The notes under the pieces: generated by a model | What the model was told of the DNA's origin: nothing | Databases searched by the model: none | Seen by the model: the letters and a program-made list of their open reading frames with translations, nothing else | Shown: positions 6,457-12,049 of the stretch, piece by piece | Layout: each line of letters begins with the position of its first letter | Position numbering within the stretch: position 1 is the first letter of the stretch | Assembly: GCA_947446155.1 (NCBI GenBank) | Contig: CANFFZ010000058.1 | Location: 1 to 12,049 of the forward strand | DNA from: Chloroflexota bacterium | GTDB lineage: Bacteria; Chloroflexota; Dehalococcoidia; UBA2979 | Length of the DNA stretch: 12,049 nt | Direction: 5' to 3' | Made by a program: the position numbers and the translations under genes

Positions 6457-7098
6457 CTATTCCCTCGGCGGCTTCACGGCCATCGTGACCGTGTGCAGGC
6501 GGCCCTGCTTCACCTTCTCCGAGTTGCCGAAGAGTTCGTCGAACATCCGCTCGATGAACCGGCGGAGAGCATTCGTCGTCACCACGGTGAGCCGCCCGCC
6601 TGGCTTCAAGTGCGCGTGGGCGTCCGCGAGGATGAGCGTGAGCATCTCGTTGCCCGCCTTCGCGGGCAGGTTGGCCGTGGCGACATCGAACAGCCGTCCG
6701 TGCGGGACTGCGCTGAGGCCGTTCGAGAGCATCGTAGTGACGTTGGTGAGCCGGTTCGCCTCGGCGTTCAGGCGCGCGCGCTCGACGGCGACGAAGTCCT
6801 TGTCGAGCAGCCACGTCTCGCCCTTCGGCGCCATCGAGGCCAGCACGAGTCCGATCGCGCCGTAGCCGCAGCCGATGTCGATCGTGTCGTCGCCCTCGGC
6901 GACACCCACTGCATCGAGGTGATCGATCAGCAGCGCCGAGCCGAGGTCGACCTCACGCGGTGAGAACAGCCCCCACGCCGTGGTGAAGCGGAACTCCTGC
7001 CCGTGCAGCATCGCGCGGAACTTCGGGTCGCGCCGGTAGCCCTCGATCTCCGTGGCGAGCGAGGGCGCGGCTTCGGGCGGTGGACGTCGAGGGCTCAT
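6457..7098 (-). CDS. Class I SAM-dependent methyltransferase, RsmC-like
   Basis: A 213-residue single-domain methyltransferase using S-adenosylmethionine, most like the C-terminal catalytic domain of RsmC-type 16S rRNA guanine-N2 methyltransferases. Seen directly: FSPREVDLGSALLID at residues 45-59, as in the RsmC entry segment (FS...D.GS..LL), motif I DIGCGYGAIG at 74-83, the acidic residue ending strand 2 at D99 (LLDKD), and a C-terminal HLKPGGRLTVVT block. The catalytic motif IV, normally NPPF in this family, reads NLPA (143-146). This may change the target base or indicate a divergent substrate. It is short compared with E. coli RsmC and resembles the one-domain forms found in many bacteria. 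ATG 7098 is well supported by AGGAGG six bases upstream. It follows the secreted protein gene after 24 nt and precedes fabL by 27 nt. Confidence 0.8.
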   Translation of the reverse strand: MSPRRPPPEAAPSLATEIEGYRRDPKFRAMLHGQEFRFTTAWGLFSPREVDLGSALLIDHLDAVGVAEGDDTIDIGCGYGAIGLVLASMAPKGETWLLDKDFVAVERARLNAEANRLTNVTTMLSNGLSAVPHGRLFDVATANLPAKAGNEMLTLILADAHAHLKPGGRLTVVTTNALRRFIERMFDELFGNSEKVKQGRLHTVTMAVKPPRE

Positions 7099-7122
7099 GC
7101 GCGGCCTCCTGCGAGGCCCACG

Positions 7123-7968
7123 CTACGCCGGGCGTCGTCCTACCGCACGGGCAGCGACGACGCCGGCAGCGGTCAGCAGCGCCGTGAGCACCCCACCCTG
7201 GGCGACATCGATGACGCCCAGGCCATCGCTGGCGGGCGCGCCGGCCCCGGTCTTCGCCGGTGCGGGCTGTGCCGCCGTGGTCGCGCTTGGTGTCGCTGAC
7301 GGTGAGGCTTGCGAGGCGATCAGCGTGGGATTCCCTCGCTCGGGGTTCGCCGGTGGGCGCGTGCCCTGTACCCAGACGAGGACGTGCGCGTCGGCGGCGT
7401 TCGCCGTGGGGATGCAGCGGTTCATCGTGATCCCGAGCAGATCACGCACGCCTCGGACGAAGGAGTCGGCGACGGCGTCGGCCGTCTTCGCGAGGGAGAC
7501 CGTCGAGGTGAACCCCGCCGGTGCTTCGCCGACCCAGAACCTGCACGGGCCGACGGCACGCAACGCGCTGAGGTTCGTGCCGCCGCGTGACCGGAGGCCG
7601 GCGGCCTCCATCAGCAGCGTGAGGTCAGTGGGCGGGACCCCAACTCGGTGGCGGGGCTCCGCCGGGAGGACGCCGGTACTGGCGTCGGTGTTCACGAGCG
7701 GGGTGATGTACGCCGCGAGGGCGAGCGTCGCCCGGTCGTCGGAGAACGGGAACTCCTGAGCGAGCGTCCAGACGATGTCGCCCGGGTTGGGGTCGCGGAG
7801 TGATGGAGGACGCGCGGGTGGCGTCGGCGGTGTGCCGGGAACGCCGCTGGGGGTCGGGATGGGTGGAGTCTGGGCGTCGGCCCTTGGGGCCAGGGGGACG
7901 ATGAGGGCAACGGCGGCGGCGAGAGTAGCAACGGCGACAGCAATGCTGGCGACACGGGCGGGGTGCAC
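7123..7968 (-). CDS. Secreted or membrane-anchored proline-rich protein of unknown function
   Basis: I prefer GTG 7968 as start: GAGGAG lies six bases upstream, whereas the in-frame ATG at 8007 has no ribosome site and adds a polar leader. From GTG the 281-residue product has a basic residue, a hydrophobic core (about residues 8-27) and a likely signal peptidase site after ADA (30-32). A Pro/Thr-rich spacer (about 33-60) follows. The folded domain spans about 62-205, with only two cysteines (C142 in GPCRFWVG, C185 in MNRCIPT) that could form a disulfide outside the cell. A second low-complexity Ala/Ser/Thr/Pro linker (about 218-247) leads to a final hydrophobic segment (about 258-274) and a basic tail RRPA, like a C-terminal membrane anchor. 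No LPxTG sorting signal is present. I do not recognise the domain. It is followed by the methyltransferase gene after 24 nt. Confidence 0.75.
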   Translation of the reverse strand: MHPARVASIAVAVATLAAAVALIVPLAPRADAQTPPIPTPSGVPGTPPTPPARPPSLRDPNPGDIVWTLAQEFPFSDDRATLALAAYITPLVNTDASTGVLPAEPRHRVGVPPTDLTLLMEAAGLRSRGGTNLSALRAVGPCRFWVGEAPAGFTSTVSLAKTADAVADSFVRGVRDLLGITMNRCIPTANAADAHVLVWVQGTRPPANPERGNPTLIASQASPSATPSATTAAQPAPAKTGAGAPASDGLGVIDVAQGGVLTALLTAAGVVAARAVGRRPA

Positions 7969-8039
7969 GCAGGACTCCTCTGAGCCGCGGGTGGTAGTGC
8001 TGCTCATGCGGAGAACGTTGCGGCGAGCAGTTCTGTTCC

Positions 8040-8054
8040 CTGAGGCCTCCTCAG
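8040..8054. other. Short hairpin over the DinB-like stop codon
   Basis: CTGAGG at 8040-8045 pairs with CCTCAG at 8049-8054 around three bases, covering the TGA of the DinB-like gene. No T run follows on the minus strand. It could slow or end transcription between the DinB-like gene and the secreted protein gene, but this is weak evidence. Confidence 0.25.
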
Positions 8055-8536
8055 CGCTCCTCGGTGGGTGGGAGCGCGCGCAGCGTCTCCACCTGCGCGA
8101 TGTGGTTGCGCTCGTGCTGCGCGACCCACTTCAGGATCCCGCGCGCGGTCATCGTGCGCCCGGCTGCGCCCTCGAACTCGCGGTTGAGCGTGTCCTCATC
8201 GAGGCGCGTGGCGAGGACCACGAGCGTGCGACGGGACTGCGCCAGCCACTCGCGCAGGAGGTCGGGGGTGTTGAGGTAGGCCGGGCGGTGCGTCGGGTCG
8301 TTCGCGGGGAGTGCTCGCCCCTCCGACGCCGCGAGGATCACCCGCCGCTGGAGGTCGTCGTACTGGCCGACGTGCCAGCAGACGTCGCGGATGGGCCAGC
8401 GCTCCTCGCCGTCGCCCACGTCGCCAGGCGGGCGGCGGACGAACTGCTCCTGCGTCACCCCGTCGAGGGCGGCCAGAAACGCGGTGCGCGCCGCTTCGAG
8501 GTCTGCCGTGAGGTCGTCGATGAGTGCCACGCGCAT
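8051..8536 (-). CDS. DinB-like (DUF664/DinB_2) metal-site protein
   Basis: A 161-residue four-helix-bundle protein of the DinB/YfiT superfamily. The three-histidine metal site is visible: H55 in DVCWHVGQYDD, and H141 and H145 in QHERNHIAQVE. This HxxxH in the last long helix is characteristic. Family members include thiol-dependent transferases (bacillithiol or mycothiol S-transferases), maleylpyruvate isomerases and many uncharacterised stress proteins. The substrate here cannot be told from sequence. The size is normal for the family. Two starts are close: ATG 8536, without a ribosome site, and GTG 8530, which lies exactly six bases after a minus-strand TATCGT -10-like box and could be leaderless. 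It diverges from the SDR gene on the other strand with only 11 bp between their ATG codons. Confidence 0.85.
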   Translation of the reverse strand: MRVALIDDLTADLEAARTAFLAALDGVTQEQFVRRPPGDVGDGEERWPIRDVCWHVGQYDDLQRRVILAASEGRALPANDPTHRPAYLNTPDLLREWLAQSRRTLVVLATRLDEDTLNREFEGAAGRTMTARGILKWVAQHERNHIAQVETLRALPPTEER

Positions 8537-8542
8537 ACGATA
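8536..8542. promoter_or_regulatory. Near-symmetric bidirectional -10 element between two divergent genes
   Basis: The seven bases TACGATA read TACGAT forward (8536-8541) and TATCGT in reverse (8542-8537); both fit the TAnnnT core of a sigma-70 -10 box. Forward, six bases separate it from ATG 8548 of the SDR gene. In reverse, six bases separate it from GTG 8530 of the DinB-like gene. Neither start has a Shine-Dalgarno sequence. No -35 element is recognisable on either side, both of which are coding sequence. Confidence 0.4.
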
Positions 8543-8547
8543 GGTGC

Positions 8548-9324
8548 ATGGCCAAGACAGAGACGCCGCTGCTCGGACGGATCGCGCTCGTGACGGGCGC
8601 GGCGGGGCGCGGCGTCGGCCATGCCACCGCGCTCGTCCTCGCGCGTGACGGCGCCGATGTCGTCGTGAACACCCACCGCAACCGCGAGGCCGCCGAGACG
8701 GTCGCCGAGGAGGTGCGCGGCTTCGGCCGGCGCGCCCTCGCTGTCACCGCGGACACCGGCGACCCCGCCGAAGTCGACGCGATGCTCGCGCAGGTCCGAG
8801 GGGTGCTCGGTGAGCCCTCGATCCTCGTCGTCTCCGCTGGCGCCGTCTGGAAGCCGCGCCCGCTCGACGCTATCCCGCCCGAGGACTGGCGCGCCGCGAT
8901 GGCCGAGGAGGTGGACGCGTTCTACCTGCTCGCGCGTGCCTGCCTGCCCGCGATGCGCACCGCCGGTTGGGGCCGCATCGCGACCGTCGGCGGTTTCGAC
9001 AGCGAGGACTGGCGCGCCTCGACCGAGGACGCCCCGCTCGACTATCCGCTCGGCAAGGCCGCGCGCCACTGGCTCCTCCGCACCCTGTCGAGGCAGGAGG
9101 CGCGTCACGGCATCACGGTGAACGGCGTGGCCCCCGGCCCGATCACCCGTGTCGCTCCCGAGGTGCTGCTGGACGCCATCCGCGGCACGCATCCCCTCGA
9201 CGCCTACCGCAAGCCGACGCAGGTCGATGTGGCCGAAGCCCTCGCGTGGTTGGTGGCGCAGCCGGCCGTGAACGGCGCGATCGTGTCGCTGCCGGGGCCA
9301 GAGCCCGGCGCGGTCAAGGTGTAG
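8548..9324 (+). CDS. SDR family oxidoreductase with atypical active site
   Basis: A 258-residue short-chain dehydrogenase/reductase. Seen directly: cofactor loop TGAAGRGVG at residues 16-24, VVVNTHRNREAA at 38-49 (arginine after strand 2, suggesting NADPH), and YPLGK at 166-170 supplying the Tyr/Lys pair. Departures from the family: the usual NAG motif reads VSAG (95-98). The catalytic serine normally about 13 residues before Tyr is not at that spot, and the nearest candidate is S152 after TVGGFD, in a slightly longer loop. The C-terminus VNGAIVSLPGPEPG lacks the usual Gly-Gly end. Later VNGVAPGPI (191-199) is standard. ATG 8548 is chosen over 8524 because it lies just before the Rossmann strand and exactly six bases after TACGAT, consistent with leaderless translation. 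Substrate unknown. It diverges from the DinB-like gene. Confidence 0.85.
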   Translation: MAKTETPLLGRIALVTGAAGRGVGHATALVLARDGADVVVNTHRNREAAETVAEEVRGFGRRALAVTADTGDPAEVDAMLAQVRGVLGEPSILVVSAGAVWKPRPLDAIPPEDWRAAMAEEVDAFYLLARACLPAMRTAGWGRIATVGGFDSEDWRASTEDAPLDYPLGKAARHWLLRTLSRQEARHGITVNGVAPGPITRVAPEVLLDAIRGTHPLDAYRKPTQVDVAEALAWLVAQPAVNGAIVSLPGPEPGAVKV

Positions 9325-9420
9325 GTTGGCCTAGGTCGCGTACTCGCGTGAGACGGTTCGAGGTTCGATCGTCATGGTCATGATCACATTCGACCCGCGT
9401 GATCGGTCGGCGGCATGTGA

Positions 9421-9951
9421 CTATGCAGGAATATAAGTCAACCTGATTGTGTCCTCGCCGATCAAGTCGTTGGCCACAAGGCGGAGTGGCGGTCGGGGGC
9501 CCGCGAAGAATGGCTTGCCGTGACCGAGCACGACTGGGTGGAAGTAGAGTCGATACTCATCGATCAGACCAAGCTCGGTTAAGCTTCGCGCCAGATCTGG
9601 TCCGCCAACGTCGATCTCGCCTGCGCGCTCATCCTTCAGCCCGCGTACCACCGCCTCGATGTCCTCCTTGACGAGTGTGGCGTTGGGGCCGACTGACTCC
9701 AACGAGCGCGACACGACCCACTTCGGTTGGTTACGCCACGCCGTTGCGAAGTCGCATTCCTCCGGGGTCCACTCAGGATCGTCTTCGTCCCAATAGCGCA
9801 TGATCTCGTACATGTGGCGACCGTACACACTGCCGGTCAGGCCGCGCACTTGCTCGATGAAGTGATGAAAGAGCACGGGATCGGGCGCAAATTCCTGATG
9901 GTCAACGTAGCCGTCCAGTGACAGATTCAATCCGTAGACGAGCTTCGCCAT
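9421..9951 (-). CDS. Dihydrofolate reductase-like protein, RibD C-terminal domain family
   Basis: A 176-residue stand-alone RibD_C domain, a fold shared by dihydrofolate reductase and the reductase half of RibD. Seen directly: LNLSLDGYVD at residues 8-17, SVYGRHMYEIM at 41-51, a strand WVVSRSL at 78-84, the GGPDLARSL cofactor-loop region at 116-124, and DEYRLYFHPVVLGHGKPFF at 131-149, all standard for this family. Most free-standing members are uncharacterised NADPH-dependent reductases; a role in riboflavin synthesis is not implied because the deaminase half is absent. ATG 9951 is supported by GGAGAG seven bases upstream; the upstream ATG 9966 is less likely. Third positions hold more A/T than those of flanking genes, suggesting later acquisition. 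Two blocks of its 3' end recur at 4697-4722. Confidence 0.85.
   Translation of the reverse strand: MAKLVYGLNLSLDGYVDHQEFAPDPVLFHHFIEQVRGLTGSVYGRHMYEIMRYWDEDDPEWTPEECDFATAWRNQPKWVVSRSLESVGPNATLVKEDIEAVVRGLKDERAGEIDVGGPDLARSLTELGLIDEYRLYFHPVVLGHGKPFFAGPRPPLRLVANDLIGEDTIRLTYIPA
9428..9494 (-). repeat. Parent copy of the blocks repeated at 4697-4722
   Basis: Within the last 25 codons of the RibD_C-like gene, GGAATATAA (9428-9436) and AGGCGGAGTGGCGGTC (9479-9494) match two blocks upstream of the MFS gene exactly, in the same order and orientation. The 42 bp between them here are nearly absent there. Confidence 0.45.
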
Positions 9952-9996
9952 GCTGCAACTCTCCATCCGCGGTCTCCGGAATAGCCGAACGGCGTC

Positions 9997-10026
9997 GGTG
10001 ACGCATCACCAGGGGGCTGCTGCCCC
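9997..10026. terminator. Tandem short hairpins between two minus-strand genes
   Basis: GGTGA-CGCA-TCACC (9997-10010) and GGGGC-TGCT-GCCCC (10013-10026) form two adjacent perfect 5-bp hairpins in the roughly 100-bp gap between the 96-residue protein and the RibD_C-like gene. There is no T tract, so they may be a weak terminator for the former or leader structure for the latter. Confidence 0.3.
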
Positions 10027-10053
10027 GCCATCCTCAGAGACTCGGAGTGTCCA

Positions 10054-10344
10054 CTAGTCCTCGACCAGGCGCTTGAGCAGGGCCTTGAGGCGAGGTGAGC
10101 GCGCGATCTCCTTGCGCAGGGCCGTGACCTCACGCTCGTTCACGATGAGCGAACGCTGCTCCATGTGGCCCTCGTCGTCGTAGGCGACGAAGCGGATCGC
10201 GGTCTGGCCCTTCTTCTCGCCGAGTTCGTACTTCAGCAGTTGGAGCGCGGGCTGGTGCAGGCCGCCCTCGATATGGGCTTCCTTCGTGATCTGGCCGGAG
10301 CCCCACGGGAGGTTGAAGGCGCGGGGGACACGACGGTCGGGCAT
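10054..10344 (-). CDS. Small hypothetical protein, 96 residues
   Basis: I do not recognise this protein. ATG 10344 is strongly supported by GGAGG six bases upstream; the longer open frame to 10428 has no such support. The product is soluble, with no signal peptide or membrane segment. An N-terminal basic patch (MPDRRVPR) is followed by NLPWGSGQITKEAHIEG. The next segment (about 35-66) alternates hydrophobic and charged residues and looks like beta strands: LQLLKYELGEKKG, then AIRFVAYDDEGHM. The last 25 residues (VTALRKEIARSPRLKALLKRLVED) look like one or two basic amphipathic helices. G/C-rich third positions match the host. It lies downstream of the aminotransferase on the same strand, with a 93-bp gap that includes its ribosome site. 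Function unknown; a small nucleic-acid-binding or accessory protein is possible but not shown. Confidence 0.75.
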   Translation of the reverse strand: MPDRRVPRAFNLPWGSGQITKEAHIEGGLHQPALQLLKYELGEKKGQTAIRFVAYDDEGHMEQRSLIVNEREVTALRKEIARSPRLKALLKRLVED

Positions 10345-10437
10345 GGGCCACCTCCGAGGGCGCACGCACCATCGAGGTGCCGCGCCGGTGGCCGATGATA
10401 CGCCGCGCTCGAAAGGGCCTCGGGACAACCTCGGGCG

Positions 10438-11760
10438 CTACTTCTTCGGCAGCGCCTCGCGCTCCGCGACCTTCGCGCAGGCGATCGCGAGGCGCCGGGC
10501 AGCCTCGCGCAGTTCGTCTTCGGGCACCCAGGAGTAGGCGAGGCGGATGTGGTTGCCGGTGTCCACGCGGTCCGGGAAGAACCCGTACCCGGCAGCCGCC
10601 ACGAGGCCTTCGATGATCGCCTGCTGCTGGACCTCGCCACCATTCAGGCCGCCGAGGAGGTCCACCCACAGGAAGAAGCCGCCATTCGGGCGACGGAAGG
10701 AGACGTACGGCTCACAGAACTCGCGCAGCCCAGCGGCGATCAGGTCGGCCTTGCGCTGATAGATCGCGCGCACCTTGGCGATGTGTGTGTCCAGCGCGCC
10801 GTCCTTCGAGAACTCGAAGAGCATCCGGTGCAGCAGCGGCGAGTTCCCCATCTCGAACCGCATCCGTATCAACTGCTCGATGACGTTCGGCGTCGCGTGG
10901 ATCCAGCCCACGCGCAGGCCCGTCGCGATGATCTTAGAGAACGTGCCGACGCTGATCACGCCCTCGCATTGCGAGAGCGCGGAGAGTGCGGGCGGGTGGT
11001 GAACGCCCTCGAAATAGAGTTCGCCGTACGCGTCGTCGTCGAGGACGAAGATTCCGTACTTCGCCGCGACCTTCAGCAGCTCCACGCGCCGCTCGAGGGT
11101 GAGCGTGACGCCCATGGGGTTGTGGAAGTTGCTGATCGTGTAGATGAACTTGATCTTCTTGCCCTGCCGTTGCAGGGACTGGATCAACGGCTCCAGTTCG
11201 TCCACGCACATGCCGTCGTCGTCCATGCTGACGGTGACGATCTCCGCCTGGTGGCCACGGAACGTGCGCGTGGTGCCAGAGAACGTCGGCGCCTCGGAGA
11301 TCACCACGTCGCCCGGCTGGATGAACGTCGCGCACACCTGGTCGATGGCGCCCGCGGATCCGTTCGAGAGCATGAACCAGTCGGACGTCACGGTGAACCC
11401 GCGGTCGCGTGTGTAGCGCTGGGCCAGCAGGTCGCGCAGTGGCTCGAAGCCATAGGCGCCGCCGTAGCGCAGCGGACCGTCGTCGCGGTCCTCGGTGGCG
11501 AGGGCGCGCTCCATCGCCTCCATCAGCGCCTTGCGCGGCAGCGTCTCCGGCGCGGGGATGCCGCCGCCGAGCACGATCGGTTCGAGTTCCGAGTGGATGT
11601 CGGTCGTCATGCCCCAGTCGGTCGCATTGCCGGCGGAGACGTTGCGCGCCGCTTCCGAGGCCATCGCCTCGATGTCGCGCTTCGCCCACTGGGCGCGCAG
11701 GTCAGCAGCCAGCCGCGACACGTCCGCATCAACCGGTCGGAGGTTGCGTCGAGCGTTCAT
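10438..11760 (-). CDS. PLP-dependent aminotransferase, class I/II (fold type I)
   Basis: A 440-residue pyridoxal-5'-phosphate enzyme of the 2-aminoadipate/aromatic aminotransferase-like (MocR catalytic domain) group, transferring an amino group from an amino acid to a 2-oxo acid in the cytosol. Seen directly: LSNGSAGAID (131-140) at the cofactor phosphate region, NFHNPMG at 211-217 with the conserved Asn-Pro, VLDDDAYGEL (239-248) with the PLP-ring aspartate and tyrosine, VGTFSKIIATGLRVGW (271-286) with Schiff-base lysine K276, and HIRLAYS (404-410) with the carboxylate-binding arginine R406. There is no GntR DNA-binding domain, so it is an enzyme and not a MocR regulator. Start ATG 11760 has only a weak upstream GGA; an internal ATG (codon 33) is a less likely alternative. 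A promoter fits at 11866-11894. Substrate specificity is not decidable. Confidence 0.92.
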   Translation of the reverse strand: MNARRNLRPVDADVSRLAADLRAQWAKRDIEAMASEAARNVSAGNATDWGMTTDIHSELEPIVLGGGIPAPETLPRKALMEAMERALATEDRDDGPLRYGGAYGFEPLRDLLAQRYTRDRGFTVTSDWFMLSNGSAGAIDQVCATFIQPGDVVISEAPTFSGTTRTFRGHQAEIVTVSMDDDGMCVDELEPLIQSLQRQGKKIKFIYTISNFHNPMGVTLTLERRVELLKVAAKYGIFVLDDDAYGELYFEGVHHPPALSALSQCEGVISVGTFSKIIATGLRVGWIHATPNVIEQLIRMRFEMGNSPLLHRMLFEFSKDGALDTHIAKVRAIYQRKADLIAAGLREFCEPYVSFRRPNGGFFLWVDLLGGLNGGEVQQQAIIEGLVAAAGYGFFPDRVDTGNHIRLAYSWVPEDELREAARRLAIACAKVAEREALPKK

Positions 11761-11788
11761 GAGCTGATCCGTTCCTGCATCGGGCCGT

Positions 11789-11830
11789 CCCCGCTAGGGG
11801 TGTGCGGCGGCTCGGACGCTGGGGCGTCCG
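11789..11830 (-). promoter_or_regulatory. Structured 5' leader of the aminotransferase gene
   Basis: Two hairpins lie between the proposed start of transcription and the ATG. One is a perfect 7-bp stem, CGGACGC (11813-11819) with GCGTCCG (11824-11830) around TGGG. The other is a 4-bp stem, CCCC (11789-11792) with GGGG (11797-11800). They could affect translation or transcript stability. No known riboswitch or T-box element is recognised. Confidence 0.3.
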
Positions 11831-11865
11831 CTGCAAACATCCGATTCCCGACCCGCTGTGAGGCC

Positions 11866-11894
11866 ATCCTATGTCGCGTGAAACACGCTTGCAA
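11866..11894 (-). promoter_or_regulatory. Sigma-70-type promoter for the aminotransferase gene
   Basis: On the minus strand TTGCAA (11894-11889) and TAGGAT (11871-11866) are separated by exactly 17 bp; each matches its consensus in four of six positions. The spacer holds a perfect inverted repeat, GCGTG-AAA-CACGC at 11876-11888 on the plus strand, a possible regulator site. Transcription would start near 11859 and give a leader of about 100 nt. Confidence 0.5.
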
Positions 11895-11971
11895 TGTCTT
11901 TCAGGAGGCCTTCTAGAGATGTAACGACCGGTGCTGACCGAACGTGCGCTCGCCCTGCCCGGATTCGAGGC

Positions 11972-12049
11972 CTACTCGCGGCCGGCGGCGACCGCGGCGA
12001 GGGCCTCCGCGAACGCCTCGATCGCCTTGCGGAGGTCGGCTGGTGGCAG
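11972..12049 (-). CDS. C-terminal end of a possible second PLP aminotransferase (partial)
   Basis: The last 25 codons of a minus-strand gene that continues beyond the window, ending in TAG at 11972-11974. The peptide LPPADLRKAIEAFAEALAAV followed by AAGRE is an amphipathic helix with strongly G/C-biased third positions, so it is very likely coding. It resembles the final helix of class I/II aminotransferases and lines up with the end of the neighbouring aminotransferase (VPEDELREAARRLAIAC). A tandem pair of related enzymes is therefore plausible, but 25 residues are too few for a firm family call. No convincing terminator follows before the next promoter at 11894. Confidence 0.45.
   Translation of the reverse strand: MPPADLRKAIEAFAEALAAVAAGRE

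Noticed and set aside
8008..8050. AGAAC...GTTCT inverted repeat upstream of the secreted protein gene
   Set aside because: Five-base arms with a 13-base loop are easily found by chance.
9325..9420. Terminator or tRNA-like element between convergent genes
   Set aside because: GATCAC/GTGATC can pair over an 11-base loop, but the stem is short with no T run. GGTTCGAGGTTCGA resembles a T-arm only superficially, and no cloverleaf can be drawn.
10549..11916. 455-codon plus-strand open frame opposite the aminotransferase
   Set aside because: The composition is that of an antisense shadow (VHAVREEP, LLDLATIQ and similar) and the opposite strand encodes an aminotransferase with all catalytic motifs.
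1..12049. CRISPR array, insertion sequence, toxin-antitoxin pair or defence cassette
   Set aside because: No regularly spaced repeats, transposase motifs or terminal inverted repeats are visible, and no small paired toxin/antitoxin genes; the only accessory-looking stretch is the decayed HEAT-like island.

Overview
This is a GC-rich bacterial chromosome segment with dense genes, short intergenic gaps and a strong G/C bias at third codon positions in most genes. The gene set is a housekeeping and accessory mixture: ilvD, short-chain dehydrogenases, a FabL-type enoyl-ACP reductase, an MFS_3 exporter, an RsmC-like methyltransferase, DinB-like and RibD_C-like proteins, and a PLP aminotransferase. 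The flavour suggests a high-GC environmental lineage such as Chloroflexota. That is an inference from overall style, not a marker-based assignment, and a high-GC actinobacterium cannot be excluded. There are no rRNA or tRNA genes, no CRISPR array and no recognisable transposase.

Layout. (1) 46-2640, plus strand: ilvD followed after 21 nt by an NAD(P)-binding epimerase-like protein, probably one transcript. (2) 2645-4592, minus strand: an MFS exporter followed after 14 nt by a small PilT/VirB11-like P-loop ATPase gene broken by a -1 frameshift. (3) About 4697-5606: a visibly A/T-richer island holding the remains of a HEAT-repeat-like gene with an in-frame stop and a frameshift at a run of seven C. 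Its left edge carries a fragment matching the 3' end of the RibD_C-like gene found at 9.4-9.95 kb. (4) 5614-8536, minus strand: a FabL-type enoyl reductase, an RsmC-like methyltransferase, a secreted or anchored proline-rich protein and a DinB-like metal-site protein. (5) 8548-9324, plus strand: an atypical SDR, diverging from the DinB gene across 11 bp. (6) 9421-12049, minus strand: a RibD_C/dihydrofolate-reductase-like protein, an unidentified 96-residue protein, a fold-type I aminotransferase, and the last 25 codons of what may be a second aminotransferase.

How the genes relate. IlvD (branched-chain amino acid synthesis), FabL (fatty acid elongation) and the aminotransferase are core metabolism. 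The rest look like independent single genes or pairs, with no obvious multi-gene pathway or defence cassette. I did not find a convincing new multi-gene system. The observations I consider most worth checking are: a near-symmetric -10 element at 8536-8542 that could drive two leaderless transcripts in opposite directions; the decayed HEAT-like island with its RibD_C relic; the frameshifted PilT-like ATPase in the exporter operon; and hairpins that overlap both stop codons at two convergent gene junctions.
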